Origin: Bacteriovoracaceae bacterium
Lineage (GTDB): Bacteria; Bdellovibrionota; Bacteriovoracia; Bacteriovoracales; Bacteriovoracaceae
Direction of reading: 5' to 3'
Length of the DNA stretch: 64,000 nucleotides
Assembly (NCBI GenBank): GCA_024711325.1
Contig: JANJTC010000002.1
Coordinates: forward strand, 1 to 64,000
Below are positions 37,887 through 46,368 of this stretch, one piece after another; position 1 is the first letter of the stretch, and every line of letters begins with the position of its first letter. The notes under the pieces are model-generated. The model was not told the DNA's origin and made no database searches. It was given only the letters and a program-made list of their open reading frames with translations. Position numbers and translations under genes: made by a program.

Positions 37887-37902
37887 TGAGCCTCTAATTT
37901 TT
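37881..37902 (+). terminator. Weak AT-rich terminator candidate after guaD
   Basis: A 6-base stem AATTAG/CTAATT with a 7-base loop is followed by TTT(T). It begins inside the guaD stop region. The low GC content makes it doubtful. Confidence 0.3.
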
Positions 37903-38034
37903 GGCGGAGTTTCTATTAGTAAAGCTTGAAGATACCAAGATTCTGAGCCTAAGTACTGGATGTTATTAATAGCCTTCAAACTCCTATGGAGAAGAGAAAA
38001 CTAAGGACATAATTAGTTTCTCTAAATGAGGTAT

Positions 38035-38391
38035 ATGAATAAAGCACGTATTCTCTACATAGACGATGAAATAGACCTTCTGGACCTGGCGGCCAGTTTC
38101 TTTGAGGATGAAAATCTACCTATAGAGACTTGTTCAAATTTCAATCAGGCCGTGGAACTGGTTCTGAAAAACAAATATGACCTGATCATCTCGGATGCTA
38201 AAATGCCTACCGGTAGTGGTTATGAATTATTTCAACTCATAAAAAAAGAAACAGCTTTTACAGGCAAAATAATCTTAGTGACTGGCAATCTTGATGAGCC
38301 AGCTCTTAAATTAGGCTTTGACTTAATCATCTACAAGCCAGTTAAATTTCAAGAGCTGGTACAAACAGTTAAAAAATTATTAGAGGTCTAA
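38035..38391 (+). CDS. Single-domain response regulator (CheY-like receiver)
   Basis: A 118-residue receiver domain with no output domain. The acidic pair is in LYIDDEIDLLDL, the phosphoacceptor Asp in LIISDAKMP, the switch Thr in LVTGNLD and the invariant Lys in IYKPVKF. The second ATG is chosen because AATGAGGT lies directly before it. No histidine kinase is nearby, so its partner and output are unknown. The gene overlaps the end of convergent xth by 12 bases. Confidence 0.9.
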   Translation: MNKARILYIDDEIDLLDLAASFFEDENLPIETCSNFNQAVELVLKNKYDLIISDAKMPTGSGYELFQLIKKETAFTGKIILVTGNLDEPALKLGFDLIIYKPVKFQELVQTVKKLLEV

Positions 38392-39141
38392 TTCAAGTAC
38401 AATCGGACAATGATCGGAGCCTTTAACTTCAGGTTGGATGGTAGCGCTTTTGACTTTGGGAAGTAGGTCAGGTGTTATGAAAAAGTAATCAATCCGCCAA
38501 CCAATGTTTCTATCTCTTACTCCGGGGCGATTACTCCACCAGGTATAGGCCCCGACTTTTTCTGGATTTAAGTGTCGATAGATATCGACATATCCCGCCT
38601 GAATAAACTTATCCATCCATGCTCTCTCATGAGGAAGGAAACCTGTCGTCTTATGGTTTGTTTTTGGATTGGCCAGATCTATTTCAGTGTGAGCAGTATT
38701 GAAGTCACCGGTGATAATGACTGGTTTTATTTTTTTTAGTTCGTTCATCTTGTTTAAGATATCGTCACAAAATTCGAGTTTAAATGGAACTCGGTTATGG
38801 TCACGCTGCCCATTTGGGAAATAACAATTCAAGAGAAAAAAATCATTTAATTCATGAATGAGAACTCTTCCCTCAGAATCAAAGCAATGTTTTTCAATTT
38901 TTTTAGTGTCAAGGATTTTCGACCGAGAAAAAGTTGCTACTCCAGAGTAACCTTTCTTTTCGGCAGAACTATGAGAAATCTCATGCTCTTTCATTTCTCG
39001 AATTTCCAGAGGGAATTGTTCGAAATCCGCTTTCGTCTCTTGTAGGCATACGATATCTGGTGATTCCCTAGTGAACCATTCAAGAAATCCCTTATTATAC
39101 ACAGAGCGTATGCCATTGACGTTCCACGAAATCAGCTTCAT
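38380..39141 (-). CDS. xth: Exodeoxyribonuclease III (AP endonuclease family)
   Basis: A 253-residue Mg-dependent DNA repair nuclease of the EEP fold. ISWNVNGIRS at the start, CLQETKAD with catalytic Glu near 36, GDFNTAHTEIDLAN (Asp/Asn active site), RPGVRDRNIGWRIDYFF and the C-terminal GSDHCPI with catalytic His are all present. Length and motif order fit ExoA/XthA. Its weak ribosome-binding site is GGGA followed by a long A/T spacer. Expected roles are AP-site incision and 3'-end cleaning. Confidence 0.95.
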   Translation of the reverse strand: MKLISWNVNGIRSVYNKGFLEWFTRESPDIVCLQETKADFEQFPLEIREMKEHEISHSSAEKKGYSGVATFSRSKILDTKKIEKHCFDSEGRVLIHELNDFFLLNCYFPNGQRDHNRVPFKLEFCDDILNKMNELKKIKPVIITGDFNTAHTEIDLANPKTNHKTTGFLPHERAWMDKFIQAGYVDIYRHLNPEKVGAYTWWSNRPGVRDRNIGWRIDYFFITPDLLPKVKSATIQPEVKGSDHCPIVLELDL

Positions 39142-39273
39142 AAAAAATTTTCCCGGTTAGTTTCAATTAAAAGGTCCGATAAGATAGATAATAATTTTTT
39201 TATGATTGGTGAATGACATTCTAAGAAAAATGAATATTATTTTGAATCTCGCCACAACCTAGACGGAGAACAC

Positions 39274-39618
39274 ATGCGTTGCTTTAAGAACATTGCTCAG
39301 CTTATTCGTACGAAAAGAATGAATCATCCAAAGGGTTATTCTCAGTCAGAACTTTCTCATCTCCTAGGTTATAAAAACGGTCAGTTTATTTCCAACGTTG
39401 AACGTGCTCTATGTAACATCCCTCTCAAAATGCTTCGTAAAGTATCTGAGGTCTTAGACATAACTGCCGACGAACTCAAAACTGCCATTTTGAAAGACCA
39501 AGAAGAAACTCTTAATAATTATCTCTTCAATATTAAACCTACGAAGAAAGAGAAAGCAGAAGTTCAACCAGCCGCTATGCCGGCTCAGTTCCTTGCTACA
39601 GGCACTGACGGAAATTAA
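39274..39618 (+). CDS. XRE-family helix-turn-helix regulator
   Basis: A 114-residue protein whose first 75 residues form a HTH_3/Xre domain (IAQLIRTKRM, YSQSELSHLLGYKNGQFISN, VERALCNIPLKMLRKVSEVL). The last 35 residues look unstructured and are rich in Pro and Ala. The start follows CGGAGA by 5 bases. It stands alone with its own terminator. The target is unknown. Residues 1-75 keep the order of phage-repressor-type regulators, but no phage genes are present. Confidence 0.85.
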   Translation: MRCFKNIAQLIRTKRMNHPKGYSQSELSHLLGYKNGQFISNVERALCNIPLKMLRKVSEVLDITADELKTAILKDQEETLNNYLFNIKPTKKEKAEVQPAAMPAQFLATGTDGN

Positions 39619-39644
39619 TTTCTTATTTGATTTTAAAGCAAGAG

Positions 39645-39673
39645 AAAGGTCAGGCTATGCCTGACCTTTTAGT
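39645..39673 (+). terminator. Terminator of the XRE regulator gene, reaching into the convergent coding end
   Basis: An 11-base perfect stem (AAAGGTCAGGC and GCCTGACCTTT) with a 3-base loop and TTTT. Its right arm encodes the last residues of the Arg/Gly-rich protein on the other strand. Confidence 0.8.
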
Positions 39674-40320
39674 TTTAAGTAGTCTTCAAAGGTTCCAACA
39701 GATTCTTCGGTGTCCTCTTTGTATTCTTCAAAAGCCTCTTTTTGAGATTCTTTGAAATGAGGATCTTCAATCTCGTGAGGCTGAACTTCGATCTCAGGCC
39801 TATCTTCTGGATTCAAGCCTCGATTTAAAGAGTAGGTCAAATCGTGCTTGTATCGCTCCGTTTTGCGCTTTTCAAGAGCTTCCCTTTGCCATGGCTCGAG
39901 ATTGGCCTCAAAACGGCGTAAATGCTCAATACTATCGAAAAAGTTCTTTTCGAGCTTATAAAGCTGACGCTCATCAACCCGATTGAAGTATTCATAATAC
40001 TTTCTTCGAGTAATAAGATGCTGTTCAAGGAGATTATCGTACTTCACGAGTACTTGATTAGTGGTTAAAACTCGTCCACTTTGCCGTCGTGGACGGGAAG
40101 AGCTTCCTTGTGGGCGATTCCGGTTTTCGCCGGTGGAAGACCTTGGACCGGAGGCATTTCGGTTAGCTCCACCTTCTGAGCGTTGCTGACCTTCTTGGGG
40201 GGCCTGTCCAGACCCCTGATTGCCGCCTCTATTGCCGCCACGGTAACGTCTGCGACGATTTCCACCGCCACCGCTACCACCACCTGCCTGATTATTTGAT
40301 CTATTCTGTGAATCCTGCAC
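39655..40320 (-). CDS. Arg/Gly-rich disordered N-terminus plus charged helical domain; possible RNA-binding protein
   Basis: A 221-residue protein in two parts. Residues 1-85 are Gly/Arg/Asn/Ser-rich with RGG-like repeats (NRRRRYRGGNRGGNQG) and are surely disordered. Residues 86-221 are highly charged and probably helical (LTTNQVLVKYDNLLEQHLITRR), with an acidic C-terminus. Similar RG-rich extensions bind RNA in other proteins, which suggests but does not prove nucleic-acid binding. Start GTG with GAGGT 5 bases before it. It is divergent from mdh. I recognise the second domain only as resembling hypothetical proteins of this group. Confidence 0.7.
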   Translation of the reverse strand: MQDSQNRSNNQAGGGSGGGGNRRRRYRGGNRGGNQGSGQAPQEGQQRSEGGANRNASGPRSSTGENRNRPQGSSSRPRRQSGRVLTTNQVLVKYDNLLEQHLITRRKYYEYFNRVDERQLYKLEKNFFDSIEHLRRFEANLEPWQREALEKRKTERYKHDLTYSLNRGLNPEDRPEIEVQPHEIEDPHFKESQKEAFEEYKEDTEESVGTFEDYLKLKGQA

Positions 40321-40401
40321 AGCTTACCTCGAGATGAAAACTTTTTTAGTCTTAATACTATGCTTCACAATAAGATTTTGTCTAGGCGAGACGAATAAAA
40401 G

Positions 40402-40430
40402 GTGAGAATCAGGTCCAATTCCCTTATAAT
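40402..40430 (+). promoter_or_regulatory. Promoter of mdh
   Basis: A perfect -10 TATAAT lies 17 bases after a -35 GTGAGA (4/6). The transcript would start near 40437, about 32 bases before the GTG start. Confidence 0.6.
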
Positions 40431-40468
40431 AAGCCCATTATTTTAAACTCACGTGTGAGGAGGTTTTT

Positions 40469-41458
40469 GTGGCCAGAAAAAGAGTCAAAGTTGCAGTCAC
40501 AGGTGCTGCCGGACAAATCGGATATGCTTTATTATTTAGAATCGCATCTGGACAGATGTTTGGTTCGGAAACAGAAGTTGAGCTTCAATTGCTTGAGCTC
40601 GAACAGGCCCTTCCTGCCCTCAAGGGGGTTGCAATGGAGCTTGAAGATTGTGCTTTTCCTCTCTTGAAAAATATCGTTCTAACTTCCGACTTAAATACTG
40701 CTTTTAAAGATGCAAACTGGGTTGTTTGCGTGGGATCTGTTCCACGTAAAGAAGGAATGGAGCGTGCTGATCTTCTTAAAATTAACGGTGGTATTTTCAC
40801 TGCTCAGGCAAAAGCCGTTGAGAAGAGTGCAGCTTCTGATGTGAGAGTTTTTGTTGTAGGTAATCCTTGCAACACCAATGCACTGATTGCCATGAACAAT
40901 GCCAAAGGCATTCCTTCTGACCGCTTCTTCGCTATGACTATGCTTGATGAAAATCGTGCAAAAACTCAATTGGCCCAGAAGGCCGGAGTTGACGTTGTCG
41001 CGGTTAAGAATATGACGATCTGGGGTAACCACTCAGCTACTCAGTATCCTGATTTTTACAATGCTACGATCAATGGTAAACACGTAACTGACGTCATCTC
41101 TGATCTTGAATGGTTAAAAGGTGACTTCATTAAGACTGTTCAGCAACGTGGGGCCGCCATTATTAAGGCCCGTGGAGCATCTTCAGCTGCTTCTGCTGCT
41201 AATGCCGTTGTGGATGGGATCCGGAATCTTGTTACTGAAACACCGGCGATGGAAACATTTTCTATGTGTCTGGCCTCTAATGGCGAATATGGCGTGGATA
41301 AAGGACTTATCAGTTCATACCCATGTCGTGTGGAAGGCGGAAAAGTTAAAGTGGTTGAAGGCATTGAACACAATGAATTTGGTCAAGAGAAGTTTAAACT
41401 TACGATTGATGAACTTCGTAGTGAGAGAGATGCTGTAAAATCTCTCAACTTAATCTAA
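40469..41458 (+). CDS. mdh: Malate dehydrogenase
   Basis: NAD-dependent oxidation of malate to oxaloacetate. This is the cytosolic-type (MDH type 2) enzyme: [19 protein letters not shown] (NAD loop), [16 protein letters not shown] (substrate-binding Arg loop), [19 protein letters not shown], and catalytic His in [12 protein letters not shown]. The 329-residue length is standard. The start is GTG with a perfect GAGGAGG 5 bases upstream, and a sigma-70 promoter precedes it. A strong terminator follows. Confidence 0.96.
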   Translation: MARKRVKVAVTGAAGQIGYALLFRIASGQMFGSETEVELQLLELEQALPALKGVAMELEDCAFPLLKNIVLTSDLNTAFKDANWVVCVGSVPRKEGMERADLLKINGGIFTAQAKAVEKSAASDVRVFVVGNPCNTNALIAMNNAKGIPSDRFFAMTMLDENRAKTQLAQKAGVDVVAVKNMTIWGNHSATQYPDFYNATINGKHVTDVISDLEWLKGDFIKTVQQRGAAIIKARGASSAASAANAVVDGIRNLVTETPAMETFSMCLASNGEYGVDKGLISSYPCRVEGGKVKVVEGIEHNEFGQEKFKLTIDELRSERDAVKSLNLI

Positions 41459-41473
41459 AAGAATCAGCTAATC

Positions 41474-41505
41474 GGGGCCCGAGTTAACGCTTTGGGCCCT
41501 TTTTC
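41474..41505 (+). terminator. Terminator of mdh
   Basis: The stem GGGCCC/GGGCCC encloses a 13-base loop and is followed by TTTTT. The -35 box of speD begins only 3 bases after the T run. Confidence 0.75.
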
Positions 41506-41506
41506 C

Positions 41507-41535
41507 TTGTCAGAATCCCCGGGATTCCCTATAAA
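41507..41535 (+). promoter_or_regulatory. Promoter of speD with a palindromic operator in its spacer
   Basis: A -35 TTGTCA (5/6), a 17-base spacer and a -10 TATAAA (5/6). The spacer contains the palindrome GAATCCCCGGGATTC, at 41513-41527, a 7-base inverted repeat around a central C. This position suits a repressor or a DNA-distorting activator. No regulator gene adjoins. Confidence 0.6.
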
Positions 41536-41564
41536 AGGCTCTAATTTTTTTGTGAGGGCCAGTC

Positions 41565-42347
41565 ATGAACAAAATACAGGAAACTATTAAACTCTCTGGG
41601 TTTAATAATTTAACGAAGATTTTGTCGTTTAATTTTTACGACTTCTGTATCGCGATGAATGAAAAGCAGAAGCAAGACTACATCAATTACATTCACACTA
41701 AGTATTGCGCTAAAAATATAAGTGAAATCGCTCGTAATGTTTGCAGAATCATTGAGGCCAATATCCTGTCAGAAACTGTTCAGGATTATGAACCAGTAGG
41801 GGCCTCTACCATGACTTTGATGTCAGACATCAAGGGCGGGAAATGGGAAGAGACTGCTACCACTGCTCATGCTTCAGCTTCAGTTAAAATGCATCTGGAT
41901 AAATCTCATATTACCACTCATACCTATCCGGATGCTTCAGACCCGGAAGGCATTTGTACTTTCCGCCTGGATCTGGATGTTGCAACTTGTGGAGACATCA
42001 TTCCTCTGAATGCTTTGAACTATATGTTTGAGGTGTTTGAATGTGATGTGGTTTACATTGATTACGTTGTCCGTGGTTATACCCGTCTTGAGAATGGTAA
42101 GAAGATATATAACGATCATTACTTCAATTCGATTCAGGATTTCATTAAGAAAGAAACTCTGGACCTGTACCAGTATCGTCAGGACATCAATATTGCACAC
42201 GATAATATCTGGCAAACCAAGCTTATGATTAAGCCTATGGGACCTGAGAATTATCTCTTGGATTCAAATGATCAGAATCATCCGGATATTGATCACAAGA
42301 TGAAGCTTCTAAATCAAGAGATGAGAGAAGTTTTCCACTTAAACTAA
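41565..42347 (+). CDS. speD: S-adenosylmethionine decarboxylase proenzyme (E. coli type)
   Basis: Supplies decarboxylated SAM, the aminopropyl donor for spermidine. It aligns by eye with E. coli SpeD: SGFNNLTKILSFNFYD, DYEPVGAST, HLDKSHITTHTYP, CTFRLDLDVATCG and the C-terminal MREVF. Self-cleavage before Ser114 in DKSHI should generate the pyruvoyl cofactor. The 260-residue length is right for the class 1A enzyme, as opposed to the 130-residue Bacillus/archaeal type. GAGGG precedes ATG by 6 bases. No speE is adjacent. It overlaps the convergent methyltransferase gene by 9 bases. Confidence 0.94.
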   Translation: MNKIQETIKLSGFNNLTKILSFNFYDFCIAMNEKQKQDYINYIHTKYCAKNISEIARNVCRIIEANILSETVQDYEPVGASTMTLMSDIKGGKWEETATTAHASASVKMHLDKSHITTHTYPDASDPEGICTFRLDLDVATCGDIIPLNALNYMFEVFECDVVYIDYVVRGYTRLENGKKIYNDHYFNSIQDFIKKETLDLYQYRQDINIAHDNIWQTKLMIKPMGPENYLLDSNDQNHPDIDHKMKLLNQEMREVFHLN

Positions 42348-43577
42348 AACTGCCGTAATTCCAATATTTCGAGGGGAGAGTTCTTCATCGAAGAACTCTT
42401 CAACTTGAACCTGATAACCTTGTTCTTCCAGATAAATTGCCCGGTCTAAAAGTAGATAGAGTTCTAGTACCCGTCCAAAAGCATTTCGAATCAGCCCGGC
42501 CGCCAGCATTTGCTCAATTAATAATTTTAATTCTGGTTGGCCGAAGAAAGTGTTTAATTCATGAACGGTATGTTTCGGGGATAGATTAATCCGTTTAAAT
42601 TGCTCTAAGGCATAATCCCCGAAGGATTCATTATAAAGTTTGGGGTTCGAGTTCCCCAGATTTACAATTTCTTTAATCCCATAGTGGTCGTGCAGTAGAA
42701 TATGAATCGCATAACGATAAAATTTTACCTTCATCTTTAAATCATAATCATTTTCACTCATCTTTCGGTGTGCACGGCAAGACAAGGTCAAAGCATACTT
42801 ACTCATCCAGATGGGATCATTGCTTTGGGAGAAGTCTGAGAGGTTCTGGAGCTCTGCTGTTTGGTCTAAGGTATGATAACAGCATCCGAAGTTAACCAGT
42901 GCGGGGACTTTTTTAAAAGCACTCACCTTAATAATATCCAGGGCGAGACGACCACAAGTATGGAGACCAACCGGCATCACTTTTGCTTCCAGAAGGCTTG
43001 AAAATTCTCCACCGGCCTCAACTTTAATATTCTTATACTGAACTTTATTCTGGGGATCCTTGGCATTTTTTTCATGACGTTTAATGCCCGTATCTTGCAA
43101 TACCGGATTCATATCAACGGAAGTTACTTTTAATTGATACTGATTGTTCAGGGTTTGGGCCAAAAGACCTATGCCACCACCGATGTCCAACACCTGATCT
43201 ATCCTATGCTGGTGGTAAAGGTGATTGAGATGAGGAGCAAGCTGCTTGATTTCATGCTGCTTTTTGGGAATGATATAAAGCCAGGTAAAGGAATTCTCCG
43301 GCATGAGAGGATAAGATCTTACTTGAGGAAGCCCGCCGAGTTCTTCGAGCTTTTTATAAAATTCGATCAGGGATGGGGTTTGGATGTAATCAAAAACATC
43401 TTTCTTTTCCAGGCGGATAACATCTGGCTTATTCTGAAAACGACGAAGGTCTTCTATCCATTCCAGGGAATGACCCTTTAAAGGTGCCGGATACATCAGC
43501 ATGATTTCGTTTTGCCATATTTCTTGATATGGTTTTAGAAAATCTCTGATTTGGAGAAGGCGTTCACGATGATTCAT
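42339..43577 (-). CDS. METTL25-like SAM-dependent methyltransferase domain protein
   Basis: A 412-residue protein with a Rossmann methyltransferase domain beginning at VLDIGGGIGLLAQTL, then TSVDMNP, and the signature GLHTCGRLALDI plus NFGCCYHTL, which define the METTL25/PF13679 group. The C-terminal 150 residues are helical and contain LYLLLDRAIYLEEQGY, also typical of the group. Eukaryotic relatives are RNA-associated, but the bacterial substrate is unknown. I use the ATG. A GTG 18 bases upstream is possible; neither start has a good ribosome-binding site. The gene is divergent from murD with a very short gap. Confidence 0.82.
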   Translation of the reverse strand: MNHRERLLQIRDFLKPYQEIWQNEIMLMYPAPLKGHSLEWIEDLRRFQNKPDVIRLEKKDVFDYIQTPSLIEFYKKLEELGGLPQVRSYPLMPENSFTWLYIIPKKQHEIKQLAPHLNHLYHQHRIDQVLDIGGGIGLLAQTLNNQYQLKVTSVDMNPVLQDTGIKRHEKNAKDPQNKVQYKNIKVEAGGEFSSLLEAKVMPVGLHTCGRLALDIIKVSAFKKVPALVNFGCCYHTLDQTAELQNLSDFSQSNDPIWMSKYALTLSCRAHRKMSENDYDLKMKVKFYRYAIHILLHDHYGIKEIVNLGNSNPKLYNESFGDYALEQFKRINLSPKHTVHELNTFFGQPELKLLIEQMLAAGLIRNAFGRVLELYLLLDRAIYLEEQGYQVQVEEFFDEELSPRNIGITAVLV

Positions 43578-43600
43578 CTCATCGGAAGGTATCACAGCTT

Positions 43601-44920
43601 ATGAATAAGATAAATAAAGTCGCTATTTTTGGTATGGGAAAATCCGGGAAGGCCGCGCTGAAGCTTGCTAGAAAATACAAACAAGACTTCTACGTCGTCA
43701 ATCGTGGCCCGGTGAACAGCTGGTTTGAGGCAGAAGACTTAAGTGCATTCTGTAGTACCTGTTCCTGCTTTTCAGAAGAGGACTTTGCCCAGCATTTTCA
43801 TAAGATGGATGAAATTATTATTTCTCCTGGAATTCCGGTGACTCATCCTGCCCTGAAAAGAGCAGTGGAGAAGGGTGTTCCGATTCTATCTGAAATAGAA
43901 TATGCCTATCGCATGACAAAGGATATTCCGGTTATTGCCATCACCGGTACCAATGGTAAAACCACCACCACCACCATGATTACTGAGGCCTTAGTGAAGG
44001 CGGGAAAAAAAGTTTTTTGTGGAGGGAATATTGGAGTTCCTTATTGTGAGCTGGCCTTGTCCGAAGAAAAAGTTGATTTCGCAGTTATAGAAATTTCAAG
44101 TTTTCAGCTGGAGACGATTAAAGATTTCCATCCACATATCGGTCTGATCCTAAATATTTTCCCCAATCATTCGGAACGTTATGATGAAATTTCTGAATAT
44201 GCGAAAGCAAAATTCCGAATGCTTCTTAATATGGATGCGTCTGATCATTTAATTTTAGGAACTGAGAATCCTTATCTGGATGAGATACAAAATCATCCTT
44301 CTCACAGAACTTTTTTTACAAAAGGTTCTTTGCCGGAAGAGTTTAGGAAGCAATTTGATTTTTCATCTGCCAAGGTGAAAGGTGAACACAATGAGGCCAA
44401 CTTCTATGCGGCCTGGAAGGTTCTGGAGCTTCTTAATATTCCTAATCTGCCTGAACTTTTCCAGGAGTTTATTAATGAGTTTCCTGGAGTCGCCCATCGT
44501 CTGGAATATGTCCTGACAAAGGATGGAATTACTCTGTACAACGATGCTAAATCTACCAACAGTCTTGCCACGGTTACCGCTATCAATGCTTTTAAAGAAT
44601 CTTCTGAACCGCTTTATTTAATTCTGGGAGGCAAGCTTCGTAACGAAAACGATAAGCTTCTACCGGACTTACTTCCCTATAAAGGAAAGATAACCAAAAT
44701 CTTTTCTATTGGGGATGTAACCGAAAAACTCGCGAGTGAGCTTGGTCAAGATTTTGAGGTCGAAAAGGCCTATGAACTTAAAAGCGTTTTCCAATCAGTG
44801 CTGAAACAAAAACTGAAAGGCAATTTAGTCTTCTCTCCAGCGTTTCCGTCTTTTGATCAATTTAAGAATTATGTGGATCGAGGGGAAAAATTCAAGCAGT
44901 GGGCAAGAGAGGTCTTTTAG
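43601..44920 (+). CDS. murD: UDP-N-acetylmuramoyl-L-alanine--D-glutamate ligase
   Basis: Adds D-glutamate to UDP-MurNAc-L-Ala in peptidoglycan synthesis. The Mur ligase set is complete: FGMGKSGKAAL at the start, ATP loop GTNGKTTTTTM at 116-126, the acidic VIEISSFQLET, LNIFPNHSERY, MurD-type YNDAKSTNSLATVTAI and the C-terminal LVFSPAFPSFDQFKNYVDRG. The 439-residue length is normal. It is alone here; other mra/mur/fts genes of the usual dcw cluster are absent. Its ribosome-binding site GGAAGG is unusually far, about 10 bases, from ATG. Its stop overlaps that of a small convergent gene. Confidence 0.95.
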   Translation: MNKINKVAIFGMGKSGKAALKLARKYKQDFYVVNRGPVNSWFEAEDLSAFCSTCSCFSEEDFAQHFHKMDEIIISPGIPVTHPALKRAVEKGVPILSEIEYAYRMTKDIPVIAITGTNGKTTTTTMITEALVKAGKKVFCGGNIGVPYCELALSEEKVDFAVIEISSFQLETIKDFHPHIGLILNIFPNHSERYDEISEYAKAKFRMLLNMDASDHLILGTENPYLDEIQNHPSHRTFFTKGSLPEEFRKQFDFSSAKVKGEHNEANFYAAWKVLELLNIPNLPELFQEFINEFPGVAHRLEYVLTKDGITLYNDAKSTNSLATVTAINAFKESSEPLYLILGGKLRNENDKLLPDLLPYKGKITKIFSIGDVTEKLASELGQDFEVEKAYELKSVFQSVLKQKLKGNLVFSPAFPSFDQFKNYVDRGEKFKQWAREVF

Positions 44921-45078
44921 CGTCGACTCATGTGATTGTTATAACTCTGGTCAATGGAAGCAGGGGATCTTTCATCAACTTGATCTGGCATCTTTTCTGC
45001 CATGGCCGTTTCAAACGATATTTTTGCAATGAAAAACATCATTAAAACCATCACAATTGAACCTAATTTAACCCTCAT
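44917..45078 (-). CDS. 53-residue secreted peptide
   Basis: A short gene with a clear signal peptide: basic MRVK, a hydrophobic core VMVLMMFFIAKI and a likely cleavage after TAMA near residue 27. The mature peptide is about 26 residues, acidic then basic, ending HMSRR. A GGGGA motif lies 4 bases before ATG. It follows the kynA-kynU genes on the same strand by 90 bases and could be a third gene there. Its stop overlaps murD's stop. The function is unknown. The signal-peptide pattern and start context support it moderately. Confidence 0.5.
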   Translation of the reverse strand: MRVKLGSIVMVLMMFFIAKISFETAMAEKMPDQVDERSPASIDQSYNNHMSRR

Positions 45079-45168
45079 ACATCCCCAGCAGTCACAATCA
45101 ATGTTATTGTATCTGAAGGGAACTATCGGCTGATTAAATAAAAAACCTTAGAAAAATTTAGACTTATT

Positions 45169-46368
45169 TTACTTAGTTTTTACTGCCAATGTTTTAAGGC
45201 GTTCACACAGGTTGAGGACGTCATTATTGTCCTGATAAAGCCCAAAACCAAATCTAAGTCTTTTTCCTCTACGGTCTATGAGAATTCCGAGGCTTTTAAG
45301 TTCATTTTGAATATTCTGGGCCGCTTCTTCCGAGAGGGCCTCGAAGGTTAAAAAATGCCCATGCCAAAGAAGATCTTTAAATAGCGGATTGAGCCCCTTC
45401 TCAAAGGCAAAACTTTCCGGAAAAGCCGTGAGGAAGGTGCTCTGAAGTCCTTGAATATATTGATGAATTTTGGAAACAGTCAGACCCGAATTATCAAATA
45501 AGTCCCAAGCTGCATTAAAGCGATAAAACCCTGAAGCGTCCTGAGTGGCCCCCATAAATGCCATCCCATCTTCCGCGTAACCGACTTCGGCCCCTGCTGG
45601 TTTGGCCAATTGGGCATATTCTGCAAACCAGCCAGTATAGGCCGGTCGCCATTTACCATGAGGAACCACCATGAAGCCCACACCTTCGCCGGCCTGAGCG
45701 TATTTGTAGCCACCTGCCAGATAGAAAATACGTCCTTCAAGTTTCGACAGGTCAGTCGGTAGGGCCGCAAATCCATGATAACCATCCACCACCATAATGG
45801 TGGAAGCTGATTTAGCTTCACACAGCTCGAATAGTTCATCATCGGTGAGCGCCAGACCGGAATCAAAAAAGACCTGACTGATAAAAAAAATATCCGGTGA
45901 TTTCTTGAGAGAGTTTTTTAAATGCTCAATTAATTCTCTTCGATTAGTTAAAAAGTTTTCTGTGGAGGCCACTTCTAATTGGACCTCTGGGAGTTCTTTT
46001 AAGCGAAGGATCTGTCTTCTCCATGAATGAAATTCACTACTGGTGGTGAGCACCGACAAGTGAGGTTTACCCACAAAGAGTGAAAGCAGTCGGGCGGTCA
46101 GTTCATGGGTATTGGGAGCAAACGAAATTTGGTTTTTATGTTTCAAATTAAGAATGCGGGCAATGTGCTCTTGAGTCTTTGGCAATACTTCACTAAAAAT
46201 TTTATCCCACTTCTCATCGCTGGATTTGGCACAGTCATCCCAGTATTCCATATGGGCCTCTCGAGTCACATCGGGCCAGAAATGATGAGAGTGAGCGGCG
46301 AAGTGAAGTTTATTCACATGGCCTTTTAAAAAACGCGAATAGTGGGATTTAAGATCTAAGTGAATCAT
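45169..46368 (-). CDS. kynU: Kynureninase-like PLP-dependent enzyme
   Basis: Fold-type I, class V aminotransferase family, about 399 residues. The PLP Lys is in GGYKYAQAGEGVGF near 222, the cofactor Asp in MVVDGYHGF near 195, and aromatic/His residues line the start (NKLHFAAHSHHFWP). Its gene overlaps the tryptophan 2,3-dioxygenase gene by 20 bases, so kynureninase (hydrolysis of kynurenine to anthranilate and alanine) is the obvious call. Sequence alone would also allow another class V lyase. The ATG is preferred to a TTG 6 bases upstream. No formamidase gene (kynB) is next to it. Confidence 0.75.
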   Translation of the reverse strand: MIHLDLKSHYSRFLKGHVNKLHFAAHSHHFWPDVTREAHMEYWDDCAKSSDEKWDKIFSEVLPKTQEHIARILNLKHKNQISFAPNTHELTARLLSLFVGKPHLSVLTTSSEFHSWRRQILRLKELPEVQLEVASTENFLTNRRELIEHLKNSLKKSPDIFFISQVFFDSGLALTDDELFELCEAKSASTIMVVDGYHGFAALPTDLSKLEGRIFYLAGGYKYAQAGEGVGFMVVPHGKWRPAYTGWFAEYAQLAKPAGAEVGYAEDGMAFMGATQDASGFYRFNAAWDLFDNSGLTVSKIHQYIQGLQSTFLTAFPESFAFEKGLNPLFKDLLWHGHFLTFEALSEEAAQNIQNELKSLGILIDRRGKRLRFGFGLYQDNNDVLNLCERLKTLAVKTK

